A DNA stretch of 64,000 bases, from the NCBI GenBank assembly GCA_026018925.1, contig JAKSZU010000020.1:41323102-41387101 (forward strand), in the 5' to 3' direction. Both the position numbers and the translations under genes were made by a program. Each line of letters starts with the position of its first letter. Positions within the stretch are counted from its first letter, which is position 1. This stretch comes from Tupaia tana (taxonomy: Eukaryota; Chordata; Mammalia; Scandentia; Tupaiidae). The notes below the pieces were generated by a model. That model had not been told where the DNA came from and did no database searches. It worked only from the letters and a program-made list of their open reading frames with translations. Shown piece by piece: positions 44,632-56,450 of this stretch.

Positions 44632-47040
44632 AAAAAAAGAATTATTTTATTTAACTTTATTTATTTATTTATTTATGTTAAATTTGACCAGAGAGGGACA
44701 GAGTGATTGAGAAAGAGGAAAAGTGAGAAAGCAAGGTGCTAGGTCCGGGACTCAAACTGTGGTCAGTCATGTGGGAGTCCAGTACCCTTAATCACCACTC
44801 TACCTGCCAGCGTCACCACTACTCTTAAAAAAAAATGTGTAGGGTGTATTTGTCAGAGAAAGAGAGAGAAAGTGAGAAAATACAATCCCAGGGGAGAATA
44901 GCACACTGCAATCCCTGTTTTCTAATTTGCCTGAGATAATTAAAAAGGTGTATTATGGGACCAGCAGATGGCATAATGCTTACACCACTGGACTCCCACA
45001 TAGTTGACCCTGGTTCGAGTCCCAGATCCGATGGCTTAAACCTCACGCCAAGCATGTGTGCATGTGTGCCGAAGATCCTTAGAGGAGAATAGAAGAGAAG
45101 GGATTGCAGTGTGGCCATCCACCCTGGGGGGTAATTTCCTGCTTTATCCGTCTTTCGGAGAGCGCATTCACCCTATAGCAAAAATCTCTTTCTGAAAAAA
45201 AAGAAGGTGTATTATTCTTTCACATCATATTACTTCCATTTTGTCAAGTAAATGATATTGATATATTAACTAACTTTTTTTTAATAATTATTTATTTTAT
45301 TTTATTTATTCACTCATTTATTTTAATTTGACCAGAGAGAGACACAGAAGAGGAAAGAGAGAGAGGGAAAGTGAGAAAGGAAGCCACCAGATCCGGGACT
45401 CGAACCGTGGTCGGCCATGTGGGAGTGTCCAGCACCTTAACCACCACGCCACCTGCTGGTCCCTTAACTAACTTTTTTTTAAAGAGAGATTTTTGCTATA
45501 AGGTGCATGTGCTCACTAGAGAGACAGAGAGACAGAAAGTAAGAAATCACCCTGGGGGGATGGCCATGCCACAATCCCTTCTCTTCCATTTTCCTCTTGG
45601 AATCTTGGGCACACACGCACACATGCCTGGTGTTTTTTTTTTTTTTTTTTTTTTTTAGAATTACTTTATTTTATTTAAAATTTTATTTATTTTTTATTTA
45701 TTTCTTTTTTTGGAGAGGTTTTTGCTATAGGGCATGTGCGCTTGCCAGACAGAGAGAGACAGAGAGATAGAAAGCCAGAAATCACCCCCCAGAGGGGATG
45801 GCCATGCCGCAATCCCCTCTCCTCCATTCTCCCCTCGGGATCCTGGGCACTACACTCGCCCGGTGTGAGTTTAAGCCACCAGGTCCGGGACTCAAACCGC
45901 GGTCAGCTACGTGGGAGTCCAGCGACATAGCCATTATGCTAATTGCTGGTCCCAAGAATTGTTTTATTTAGGGGACCAGTGATGTAATGGTCGTTAAGGT
46001 GCTGGACACTCCCACATGGCTGACCACCCGGACCTGGTGGCTTGCTTTCTCACTTTCTCTCTCTCTCTAGTCAAATTAAGATAAATGAATGAATAAATAA
46101 AGTTAAATAATTATATTTAAAGGGGCCAGCAGGTGGCGTGGTGGTTAAGGGCACTGGACTCCCACATGGCTGACTGCGGTTCAAGTCCTAGACCTGGCAG
46201 CTTGCTTTCTCACTTTCTCTCTCTCTCTCTCTCTGTGTCCCTCTCTGGTCAAATTTAAATAAATACATAAGTAAATGAATAAATAAAGTTCAGTAAAAAT
46301 AATTCAAAAAATAATTATCTTTATTTAATTTTATTAAATGTCATTATGTTATTTTTAAATTTTTAGAAGCTGACATAGGGCCAGCAGGTTGCATGGTGGT
46401 TGAGGGTGCTGGGCTCCCATGTGGCAGATCACGTTCAAGTATCCACTGGCAGCTTGCTTTCTCACTTTCCATCTCTCTCACTCAGTCTCTATCTGGTCAA
46501 ATTAAAATAAATAAATCAAGTTAAGTAAAATAGTTCTTTTCTTTTTTTTTTTTTTTTAACAGAAGAAGTTGACCAAAGAGACAGAGAGAGAAGGAAAGTG
46601 AGAAAGCAAGTGGCCAGGTCTGGGATTCGAACTACGGTCGGCCATGTGAGAGTCCAGCAACCTTAACCACCACACCACCTGTTGCCCCCCACCCCCATGA
46701 GTTTTAGACCACTGGGTCAGGGACTTGAACTGTGGTCGACTACATGGGAGTCCAGCAATGTAACCATTATGCCATCTCCTGGTCCCTTAACTAACATTTT
46801 AACAAAGGTCTTCTTTCGGGGCTGGCAGGTGGCGTGGTGGTTAAGGGTGCTGGACTCCCACATAGCCAACCATGGTTTAAGTCCCAGATCTGGCGGCCTG
46901 CTTTCTCACTTTCCCTCTCTCTTTCTGTCCCTCTCTGGTCAAATTAAAATAAATAAAGAAATGAATAAAGTTAAAATAAAATAATTCTTAAAAAATAAAA
47001 AGGTCTTCTTTCATGAAAATGCCTTTCTTTGCAAAACAGA
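44632..47040. repeat. SINE-saturated stretch
   Basis: Type A minus 44,632-44,815; type C minus fragment 44,826-44,935; type B plus 44,955-45,205; type A minus 45,281-45,462; type B minus 45,475-45,630; type B minus 45,705-45,953; type A plus 45,970-46,115, 46,121-46,320, 46,378-46,535; type A minus 46,540-46,690; type B minus head fragment 46,691-46,787; type A plus 46,818-47,000. Almost no unique DNA remains. Confidence 0.75.
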
Positions 47041-47268
47041 CCTACAAAAAGAGCTTTTGTGTTTTTAACTGGCAGAAGAATTTGATATGAGAGCCACCGC
47101 AAATGAGTGGGGACAGTCACCATTCACCATCAGCTCCTGGGGAGTGGAGGAGGGTGTCAGGGGGCTGTGGGGAGCCTATCTCCTGAGGGTCAGTGAGCCA
47201 CTGTCCACCCAGTGGTACAACCAGTCTCCTGAGGGTCAGTGAGCCGCTGTCCACCAGGAGCCTCAGTG

Positions 47269-47946
47269 TGTGGGAGGCTGTGCACCAGCGAGTCTGCTGA
47301 GGTTTCTGAGAGCAAACAATTGCCATGATTGGTTCTCTTCATAAAACCTGACCTTCGAAACCTTGCTCTGATTGGCCACTAGAATCCCTCAGATTTGCAT
47401 ATCTGGCACCTCATGATTGGTCCAAAAGCAACCAATCATAACCCACCGTTTACAACCAATCACGGCCCACCGTTTACAACCAATCATAACCCACCTTTTA
47501 TGATCCTTCATTCAACCAATCACGGCCCACCAGCGTGTATATAACCACCGATGCCTGGCCCACAATAGCGAGACGACTAGGAAGACTACAAAGATGACAC
47601 AGAAGACCAGGAAGACGGCGACCCTGCAGAGCCTGAAGAGCTGAAACACCACAGTCTCCAGACGACCCTGAAGAGTTGTAACACTACATCGTCTCCGGAC
47701 GACCCTGAAGAGTTGTGACACCGCGTCGTCTCCGTGCTGCTCACAACAGACGACGCAACCCTAAAGAGTTGTAACACTGTGTCGTCTCCGTGTTATACCG
47801 TGCTGCCCACAATAAACAGACGACACTGTGTCTTCTCCATGCTGTGACACTGTGCCGCTTGTTCCGGCTCTCACTCCTTCCCTCAGGAAACCTGTTTGAC
47901 TGTCCCCCCGGGTCGGGACTCGTGGCACCCGAACCGGGTCAGGACA
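47269..47946 (+). mobile_element. Solo LTR of the provirus family (678 bp)
   Basis: Starts TGTGGGAGGCTGTGCACCAG and ends GGTCAGGACA, matching the provirus LTR along its length but with many substitutions, an extra segment near 47,330-47,370 and fewer 46-bp R repeats. TATATAA (near 47,538) and AATAAA (near 47,813) are present. TCAGTG before and TTGGTG after could be the 6-bp target duplication with two transitions. No internal viral sequence follows. Confidence 0.8.
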
Positions 47947-48774
47947 TTGGTGGTGCCGTGACCCTTCTCCCTCTCACACCACTGGGTCTGACCCATTCAC
48001 GAGTTCTTGTTGATTTTACCTCTTAACTTTCTCTCAAGTCCATCCATTTCTTTCCATCTTTCCCAGCACACCCCTAATCCAATCCCCACCCTCTCTCCTG
48101 GGTGACAACGGTCCCTCCTAGCTGGCTCCTTTCTCCCATTCTAGCTGTCACTCATTTTTTCTCCAGACTGCCAAGCCAGAGTGAATTTTTCAAACAGTAA
48201 ACTTGGATTCTCCACCCTTAACCTACTCGCTCTTCAAAACTTTCTCTCTTCTCTTACTCTAAAGACCAGTAAGGAGGCCTTTGCAGCTGCTCCCTCCGCT
48301 CTGCCACCACCAGGCCTCTGTCATCAGTGTCCTTGAAGGAGCGCCCCCTCGCCCCCCTCCACTTCCTAACTTGCTACCTTTTCTATGTAACACACACCTT
48401 CCTTTTCTAGTGCTTGCCCAGTGAGAGCTTACGTTCTGGTTGGTGTCTGGACACTAAGCCCCAGCAGGGCAGGCGATGTCCGGATGTCCGTTTATCAGTA
48501 CGGAAGGGAGGAGTGTAGGCAGCAATTACACAACGTATCATTAAAGATACATACGACTGCATTGCAACACGGGCTCTCCAGCACCTTGCCTCATGGTTGG
48601 GGAGTATCCCCCCAAGACAGCACAAACACGTTTGAGGAGATGGCTTTTTGTAACCAATATCTTGTAGGTTAATTCTTTGACCTATGTACTTGGAACAGAC
48701 CAAGACAGTACTGAGGTGTAATGAAGCTGGCACCAGGCTGGATAATGCTACGCACTCTCTCTCTCTCTCTTTTT
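47947..48774. other. Unique intergenic DNA
   Basis: No gene, RNA or repeat recognised. A near-direct repeat (CTCCTGAGGGTCAGTGAGCC) lies just before the solo LTR at 47,180-47,245 rather than in this stretch. Confidence 0.4.
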
Positions 48775-50027
48775 TTTTTTTTTTGCTAGAGGGCACACGT
48801 GCTTGCTGGGAGACAGACAGAACGAGGGAGTGAGAAAGCACCCCATGGAGGGTGGCCATGTCACAATCCCTCTCCTCCATTTGGAATTTTGGGCACAGGC
48901 TGCCAGGTGCAGGACTTGAACCACATTGTCAGCCATGTGGGATCCAGCTGCCTTGATCACCGCATCTCTGACTGACCCCATTCTTTAAACAAAAACAAAA
49001 CAAACTATAATCAATATGAGGGGATTTCAAAAAGTTCAAGGAGAGGGCCAGCCAACGGCCTGATGTTAAGGAGCTGGATCTCACATGGTTGGCTGCAAGA
49101 CTTGAGTCCTGGAACCCAGCAACCTGGAAACATGCCAGGCACGTGTGCGTGCCTAAAATCCCAAAGGGAGGGAAAGATGAAGAGCAGTGATCGAGGTGTG
49201 ACCATTGTGCTTGGGAGGTGCTCTCTCTCTCTCTTTCTAGCAAGTGAACACACCTCTGACAAAGTAAAAAAAAAAAAAAAAAAGTTTGTAGAAAATGTAA
49301 TTAAAAGATAAAAATAAGTACTACTGGGGACCAGCAGGTGGCATGGTGGTTAAGGCACATGGCTGACCTTGGTCCGATTCCTGGACCTGGTGACTTGCTT
49401 TCTCACTTTCCTTCTTTCTCTCTCTGTCTCTCTCTGGTCAAATTAAAGTAAGTGAATGAATAAATAAAATAAATAATTATTTTAAAAAATGCTATTAACT
49501 TTATCTTTTAACATAAGCTCTATCACATTTCAGACTCTTGTGAAAGTGATGATAGCAGCCATTTAGTCCATCTCTAAAGAACTGGAGGTCTGGGCCAGCA
49601 GGTGGCGTGGTGGTTAAGGTGCTGGACACTCCCACATGGCTGACGACGGTTCAAGTCCCGGATCTAGTGGCTTACTTTCTCACTTTCCTTCTCTCTCTGC
49701 ATCTATCTTTCTCTGGTCAAATTAAAATAAGTGAATGAATAAATCAAATTAAATAAATAATTCTTAAAAAATAAAAAGAATCAAAGGTCCTGTTAGTTTA
49801 ACCATGTCAATGTAGGTTTTTTGTTTGTTTGTTTGTTTTGTTATTAACTGAGAAAAATGGATGCCCTTTAAAGATTTTTTTCAGGGGGGAGGCTGACAGG
49901 TGGCGTAGTTATTAAAGGCACTGGATTCCCACATGACTGGCGGTTCCAATCCTGGACCTAGCTGCTTGCTTTCTCACTTTCTCTCTCTCTCTCTCTCTCA
50001 CTCTGTCCCTCTCTGGTCAAATTGAAA

Positions 50028-50066
<39 letters not shown>

Positions 50067-51205
50067 AGTTAAATAAAATCATTAAAAACATTTTTTCTTA
50101 GAGAGATTTTTGCTATAGGGCATGCTTGCCAGAGAGACAGAGAGATACAAGGCAAGAAATCCCCCCCAGGTGGATGACCACGCCACAATCCCTTCTCCTC
50201 CATTCTTCTCTGAGGGTTTTGTTCACACATACACGTTCCCCGCCTGAGTTTTAAGTCACCAGGTCCGGGACTTGAACCACAGTGAACTACTTGGGAGTTC
50301 AGCGATGTAACCATTACGCCATCTGCTGCCTCTCCCCCTTAAAGATTTTTTTTTGTTTCTTTTTTTGAGAGGTTTTTCACTACAGGGCGCGTGCGCTCGC
50401 CAGACAGACAGAGAGAGACATAGAGACAGAAAGCGGGAAATCACTCCCCAGGGGGGATGGCCACACTGCAATCCCTTCTCCATTCTCCTCTCGGGATCTT
50501 GGGCACGCACGCACACGTGCCCGGCATGAGTTTTAAGCCACCAGGTCCGGGACGCGAATCGTGGTCGACTACGTGGGAGTTCAGCGACACAGCCATTACG
50601 CCAACTGCTGGTTCCCTAAAGATTTTTTTTAAGATTAGGAAACAAAAAGAAGTCTTGTGAAAGTTTTTTGAAATCAAAATGGAATTGTTTGTTGGCCCTG
50701 ACTAAAACAAGCCAGGAAGGCTGCAGAGATGTCTTCTCATGCTAGCATGCCTGGAATAAGAACTGCTACTGGGCCAGCAGATGATGTGGAGGTTAAGGTG
50801 TTGGATCCCCCATGGCCGCTCTGTGGACCCGGAAGCCTGAAAACACACCAGGTGCATGTGTGTGCACCCATGCATCCAAAATCCCAAGAGGAGAATGGAG
50901 GAGAGGGATTGCACTGTGGCTATCCCACTAGGCAGTCATTTCTTTCTCTCTCTCTCTCTCTCTCTGGCAAGTGCACACATCCTGTGGCAAAACAAAACAA
51001 AAACAAAAACAAAAAACCTTAAAAAAAATGTTGAGGACCAGCAGGCGGCATGGTGGTTAAGGCACTGGACACTCCCACACGGTCAAACACAGTTCAAGTC
51101 CCGGGCCTATGGCTTGCTTTCTCATTTTCTCGCTCTCTCTCTGTCTGTCTTTCTCTGTTCAAATTAAAATAAATGAATAAATAAAATTCAATAAATAATT
51201 CTTTA
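48775..51205. repeat. SINE cluster
   Basis: Type C minus 48,775-48,980; type C plus 49,045-49,265; type A plus 49,327-49,490, 49,591-49,770, 49,887-50,085 (with an (AAAT)n tail at 50,025-50,070); type B minus 50,096-50,335 and 50,350-50,615; type C plus 50,772-51,000; type A plus 51,035-51,205. Confidence 0.75.
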
Positions 51206-51209
51206 TAAA

Positions 51210-51870
51210 AAATGTTATTTAGAGAACACTACCTCAATTGTAACCTTGCACAAAGACTACTGCAACCTGACACAGGGAAAATGTCTGTAAAAACATGTAA
51301 TCTGGGTATATGTTTGTTATTGATCCTGGTAACCAAGGAAAATTGTCCCAAAATAATTGCTATAATGTCCTCCCTCCCTCACCTCCCATTTGTGGTTTTT
51401 TTTGCTTTTAAAACTTGCCAGCTGTGGGACCAGCAGTTAGTGTAATGGCTATGTCACTGGACTCGCACGTAGCCGACCGTGGTTCTAGTCCCGGACCTGG
51501 TGGCTTGAACTCACGCCGGGCGTGTGTCCCAAAATCTCGAGGAGAATGAAGGAGAAGGGATTGTGGCGTGGCCATCCCCCCTGGGGGGGAGATGATTTCT
51601 TGCTTTCTGTCTCTCTGTCTCTCTCTGTGTTTCTGGCAAGCGCACGCGCCCTATAGCAAAAACCTCTCCAAAAAAACTCCCCAAAACCTGCCAGATGCTT
51701 GTAAGCCCTCTGGGAGCGTGTTTGTGGCTATCTGAAGTAGGCTTATCTGGGCTGTAACCTGGTGCAGTCCTCAGATTTATGTTCAAATAAAGTCCTTTTT
51801 GCTTTACGTATTTTGTTTCGGTTTACCTTTGCGGTTTATCTTGCCAAACTGTCACACACTGCCCCTGTTT
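51210..51870 (+). mobile_element. Candidate LTR split by a type B SINE
   Basis: An LTR-like end (TTCAAATAAAGTCCTTTTTG then TTTGTTTCGGTTTACC) follows a CTTTTAAAA box. A type B SINE (51,426-51,670) is inserted with AAAACTTGCCAG / AAAACCTGCCAG on either side. The 5' limit is unclear. Confidence 0.4.
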
Positions 51871-53260
51871 GATGAGAGGAATGAGTAGGAGTATTATTGT
51901 GATAGAAAAGGATTGTCTGGTCACGTTTTCTTGGGAGTTTCTCTCTCTTACACTGAGCGTAAGCTGATTTTCTCAAAAGACTTAAATAAGCAGGTGTTAT
52001 GGTTCTTTAGCCCTGCAGGAAGTCAGCAAGCAGCAGTGCCTTCGACATCACCAAACTGCTGCCGTGGTCTTCCTTCTTGACTGGACTCCTTTGCTTTGCC
52101 TACACCACCTCCACCTCTTGGTAGCCATTGCTTTGATTGTGTTTTATCTTCCAGATCACAGATCCAAGGATTATGTCCCGTTACCATTCTTCAAAGAAAC
52201 GCTTCAGGATTTTTTAAAAGGATTATTTATTCTATTTTATTTATTATTGTTCTTCAGTTGACCAGGGAGAGACACAGAGAACGAGAAAGAGAAAGAAAGC
52301 AAGCTGCCAGGTCCGGGACTCCCCATGTGGGAGTCTAGCACCTTAACAACCACACCACCTGCCAGCCCCACTTCAGGATTTTCTTATCCCACTTGTTTAA
52401 AATTTCCATGGAGGGGCCGGCAGGTGGCATAGTGGTTATGGCACTGGATTCACACATGGCCAACTACGGTTTGAGTCCTGGACCTGGTGGCTTACTTTCT
52501 CACTTTCTCTTTCTCTGTCTCTGGTCAAATTAAACAATAATAATAACAAATATAATTAAATAGATAAGTAATTCTTTAAAAAATAATTTCCATGGAAAAC
52601 TCTGCTGTAGTCTGCAGCTGATCTGAGCACAAGTTTTGGCACCCATTGGGCAGAAAATTCGCTCAACTTTAATTTTTCAGTCCACATTGTGTAAGTTGAA
52701 CCAATTAGGAGGTCCATGGTGTTGGTTATTGTTACTGATATTAATGGTTGATCTTCTTTGATTAGAACACAAACAAGATTAACCCTTTTCCTTGCAAATT
52801 GATGTGGGCGGTCTGCCATTGCTGGCATCATATTCAACACCATCTAGTCCCTTCTTAAAATGACTTATTCATTTGTAAAATACTGAGTTCTTTGGGGACA
52901 TGTCCCCTAAACTTTTTGTAAAGCCTCAATGATTTCACCATTCTACTCACACTTCACCATAAATTTAAAGCTTATCTTTGCTTCAATTTTAGTAGAATTA
53001 AAAAATATATATTATTTTATTTAATTTTACTAATCATCATTTTTTTCTCAATTTGACCACAGAGCAACAGAGAGAAAGAGAGAGAGAGAGGGAAAGTGAG
53101 AAAGTGAGAAAGCAAGCCACCAAGTCCAGAACTTGAACTGTGGTGGGCCATGTGGGAGTGTGGTTCCTTCACCACCACGCCACCTGCTGGCCCCGATTTT
53201 AGCAGAATTTACCTTGTTCTTTTCTTTTCTTCCTTCCTTCCTTCCTTCCTTCCTTCCTTC

Positions 53261-53318
<58 letters not shown>

Positions 53319-53560
53319 CTTATTTTGCTAGTAAGACAGAGAGACTAGAGAGAGTGGACAAGTGAGAAAGTACTCCCCACGGGGGATAGCCGCACTGCAA
53401 ATCCCTTCTCCTCTGTCTCTCCTTTGAGGTTTCTGGCCATGCCTGGCACACATGCCTGCCATGTTCTTCAAGTCAGTGGGTCCGGGACTTGAGCTGAGCT
53501 GTCAGCCATCTGGGATCCAGCCACCTTAACCACCACGCTACGGCTGGCCATGGGCTCTTA
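51871..53560. repeat. SINEs and a TTCC/TTTC microsatellite
   Basis: Type A minus 52,213-52,370; type A plus 52,413-52,580; type A minus 53,005-53,195; (TTCC)n then (TTTC)n at about 53,228-53,320; type C minus 53,325-53,550. 52,581-53,004 shows no gene. Confidence 0.65.
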
Positions 53561-53584
53561 TCAAACCAATTTTTTATCCTTCTT

Positions 53585-54060
53585 AATGCTGAGGACAGAA
53601 GTCTGACTGCTTTTTTCTATGTCCCGAAATCCTTTCCAGAGAGCCTGGAGACACTAACAGACCAATCTGACCACTGGTAACAGGAGTCTTCCTAGGCCCT
53701 GCCCTGACACCGTATCTGTGATGTGTATTAAGCCTTCTTATCGCTGGTAAGTACATTCTTTTCGATCTCAGCAACCTGTCTTTTCCAATCACCAACCTAA
53801 AAACTGTAAACCCACCTATAACCTACAAGCCCCCTCTCCCCTGCTTCCACATGTTCCACCTTTTTGGGCCAGACCAATGGAAAAACTCTTCACTAATCCA
53901 AACCCTGTCTCTCACTCTCAGAATAAAATAAAAGCAACCCTTGTACAGATCAACCCAAGAAAGGCATGTTTTGCCTCCTCTCCGTGCCTAGGTCACTCAT
54001 ATTCTGCTTAGAATTAAACCACATTATTATTTTGAAAGAGCTGGTTATTTTCCATCCACA
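53585..54060 (+). mobile_element. Candidate LTR
   Basis: TGAGGACAGAAG start, GGGCCAGACCAATGG and CCAATC elements, AATAAAATAAAAGC signal and a GTGCCTAGGTCACTC region resemble an ERV LTR. No internal region or clear target duplication was found. Confidence 0.35.
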
Positions 54061-54354
54061 GTGCTTTAAATTATTAGGTCACTGAGAAAGTCTATGCAAA
54101 AATGCATCATGACTTCTTGACAACCCAGTAGATCATGTCTGGTTAGTGCGAGTTTACTTTAGTGCAAAAAATAATAATATACATATCAATATAAATATAT
54201 TCCCCATTTTCTTCTAAAAATGTCAAAGTTTTCCCTTTTACATTTAAACCTTTGATCTACCTGAAACTGACTTTTCTATGTGGTATGATGTAATAATCCC
54301 TGTTCCCCCCCCCCCATATGAATAACCAATTGACCTGATGTTATTTATTGGATT

Positions 54355-55480
54355 TTTAAAGAAAAGAATTACTTTTTAATTTTATTTATTCATTCATTTA
54401 TCTTAATTTGACCAGAGAAAGACAGACATACAGAGAGAAGGAAAGTGAGAAAGCAAGCCACCAGATCGAGGACTCAAACTGTGGCCGGCCATGTGGGAGT
54501 GTCCAGCGCCTCAACCTCCACTGAGTATCTCGGGGCCAGCAGATGGCTTAGTGGTTAGGGTGCTGGACCCCCACCCATGTGGCTGACTGTGGACTGAGCC
54601 CAAGACCCTATGGCTTCAGCATCATGCTGGGTACATGTGTGCATGTGTCCAGAATCCCAAGAGGAAAGTGGAGAAGGGAATGCAGTGTGGTCATCCTGCT
54701 GGGGGTGCTTTCTGGTCTCCCCATCTCTCTTCAGCCAGCCCTATAGCAAAAACTCTTAAAACCACAGGACAGAGTAGTCCCCTCCCCTGATGTGTAAAAT
54801 ACCCTCTGTCACAGATGAAGTTTAAGTAAGGGCCCGAGTCTGTCCCTAGGCTCGGGGTTAGGTTAGTCTGTGAGCCCGCTGTCCTTGGCCGCTTTGGCTC
54901 TATGGCCCGTTCGTGTCTTTGCACTAGCTACTAGCTAGCTGAATAAAGACGGGCCAGCCACTTTTTAAAAATGTCCTTAAGGGGTCAGCAGGAGGCATGG
55001 TGGTGAAGGTGCTGGATTCCCACGTGGCTGACCACACAGTTCAAGTCCTGGACCTGGTGCCTTGCTTTCTCACCCATCTTCCCCAAATTAACAATAAACA
55101 ATAATAATACATAAAAATAAACAGTTCTTTCTAGGAAAATGTCCCTAAGACAGATCATCGTAATACCTACACTCAGGGCCTCCACAGGCTGAGGTAAGTG
55201 AGAACGGTGTGTAACGTACCAGGTTCAGAGTAGGGTAGCCTTTGTGTGGACCGGGGGAAGGAATGGAGGAAACAAAATTAGGGCATCAGTCCGCTTCCGT
55301 GCCATCTATACAGAGCAGGGGGATGAGTTAGCATACCATTTTTAAGGCTTTTGGCTCTTATAAAACTGAGATGCTGGCGTTCTAGGTGTGGAAACCCGAC
55401 GGCACCTTCTGTGCTAGGCAGAAGGGCAAGGAGGGAGAAAGGCAGTATCTGGCAGGATGCAGGGTCGAACCATGAGCAAG
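54355..55480. repeat. SINEs upstream of ABCC5
   Basis: Type A minus 54,355-54,530; type C plus 54,533-54,755; type A plus 54,980-55,130. 54,770-54,955 ends GAATAAAGACGGGCC and may be an LTR fragment. 55,131-55,480 shows nothing recognised. Confidence 0.55.
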
Positions 55481-55499
55481 CAATTAGAAAACGCTAAAT

Positions 55500-56450
55500 G
55501 TCACAACAGATAAGACTGGGGGCGGCAGGCCGTGGGGCAGAAGCAGGCTACGGTGACCTTCACGGCATTCCTGGCACGTGACCGCTGCGCACGGACGGAC
55601 GGCGCCACCTGCAAGCCCGGGCTGCGAACACCGCAGGAGCGTCCAGCGTCCTGGCGGCCCCTGGGGCACAGCGCCGCGGAGAAGATTCCAGACCTGCTCG
55701 CGGAGGTCCGGGGAGGATGGAGCGGAGCCGCGGGCGCCGGGAGAGCAGCCGCCCACCTCCTCCGGGGCGCCGGCGGGGCTTCTGGGGAGTGTAGTCCTGC
55801 GCGGCCGCGGGCGCCTTGGGCTGCGGCGGCCGGGACTACAGCTCCCTGCAGCCCCGGGAACGCTTTGTGCGGCGCGCCTGCGCGGTGCGGCGGCCGGTGC
55901 CGCTATAAAGGCTTGTTTTGCTCCGGGGCTGATGCTCGCGAGCGTGGTCGAGTGGCCGGCGCGCCCGTCGCGGAGCTGGGGCACAGGTAAGTGGCGGCTG
56001 CCGCCCCACCCCGGCCTCGTCCCGTGGCCGTCCGAGGGGCCATCCCTGGCGCTTCCTTGGGGCGTGGCGGGCTGGGTATGAGGCGGGAGCAGCCCGCGGG
56101 AGGCCAGGGACCTGAGAGCCCCGGGCCGGCCCGCCGCTGTCCCCTGCCGCCCGCTCCCCGCTGCTCGCGGCACGTGGAGGGCCTTGCGCCCGCAGGCGGG
56201 CAGGCAGGGTGGAAGAGCGGTCGGGCTGCCGGCTCCGTGCCCAGCGCCGGCCACCAGGGGGTGCTGCGCACCGCCCGCGGCCCGTGGGTGTGGGTCGCGA
56301 TCGCCTGGCCAGGCCGGCGCTGGCCGTGGGAACGCCCTAGGGCCGGAGCATCCCTGGCGAAGCTCGCGCAGAGGAGCCCGTGTGCTGAAGGTTGTGGGGC
56401 GGCCTGGGGCCCTGCACGCCGCAGACTGGACACGAGCTAGCTGCAGCGAC
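55500..56450. promoter_or_regulatory. ABCC5: CpG island and core promoter of ABCC5
   Basis: Very GC- and CpG-rich DNA around the first exon. TATAAAG at 55,904-55,910 is a TATA box. Upstream lie two ACTACA-type motifs facing opposite ways, GGGAGTGTAGT (55,785-55,795) and ACTACAGCTCCC (55,835-55,846), similar to ZNF143/THAP11 sites. This pairing of a TATA box with a CpG island suggests a housekeeping gene with a focused start. Confidence 0.8.
55935..55986 (+). other. ABCC5: ABCC5 exon 1 (noncoding)
   Basis: The sequence ending GGAGCTGGGGCACAG is followed by a GTAAGT donor at 55,987. The start is placed about 25-30 bp downstream of the TATA box by inference. It has no ATG that reads into exon 2. 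Confidence 0.65.

Noticed and set aside
43652..44706. Long overlapping open frames on both strands (200-320 codons, Gly/Arg/Pro/Ala-rich)
   Set aside because: They are translations of the stop-free 26-bp GC-rich minisatellite. Openness in most frames at once reflects unit composition, not coding.
47947..47965. tRNA-His-like primer site (TGGTGCCGTGACCC) after the solo LTR
   Set aside because: Only partial match, no internal viral sequence follows, and the young relative uses a Lys3-like primer. Probably chance.
55484..56440. Several 100-256-codon frames on both strands in the CpG island
   Set aside because: GC-rich DNA lacks stop codons by composition. No homology is recognised, and the region is explained by the ABCC5 promoter, exon 1 and intron 1.
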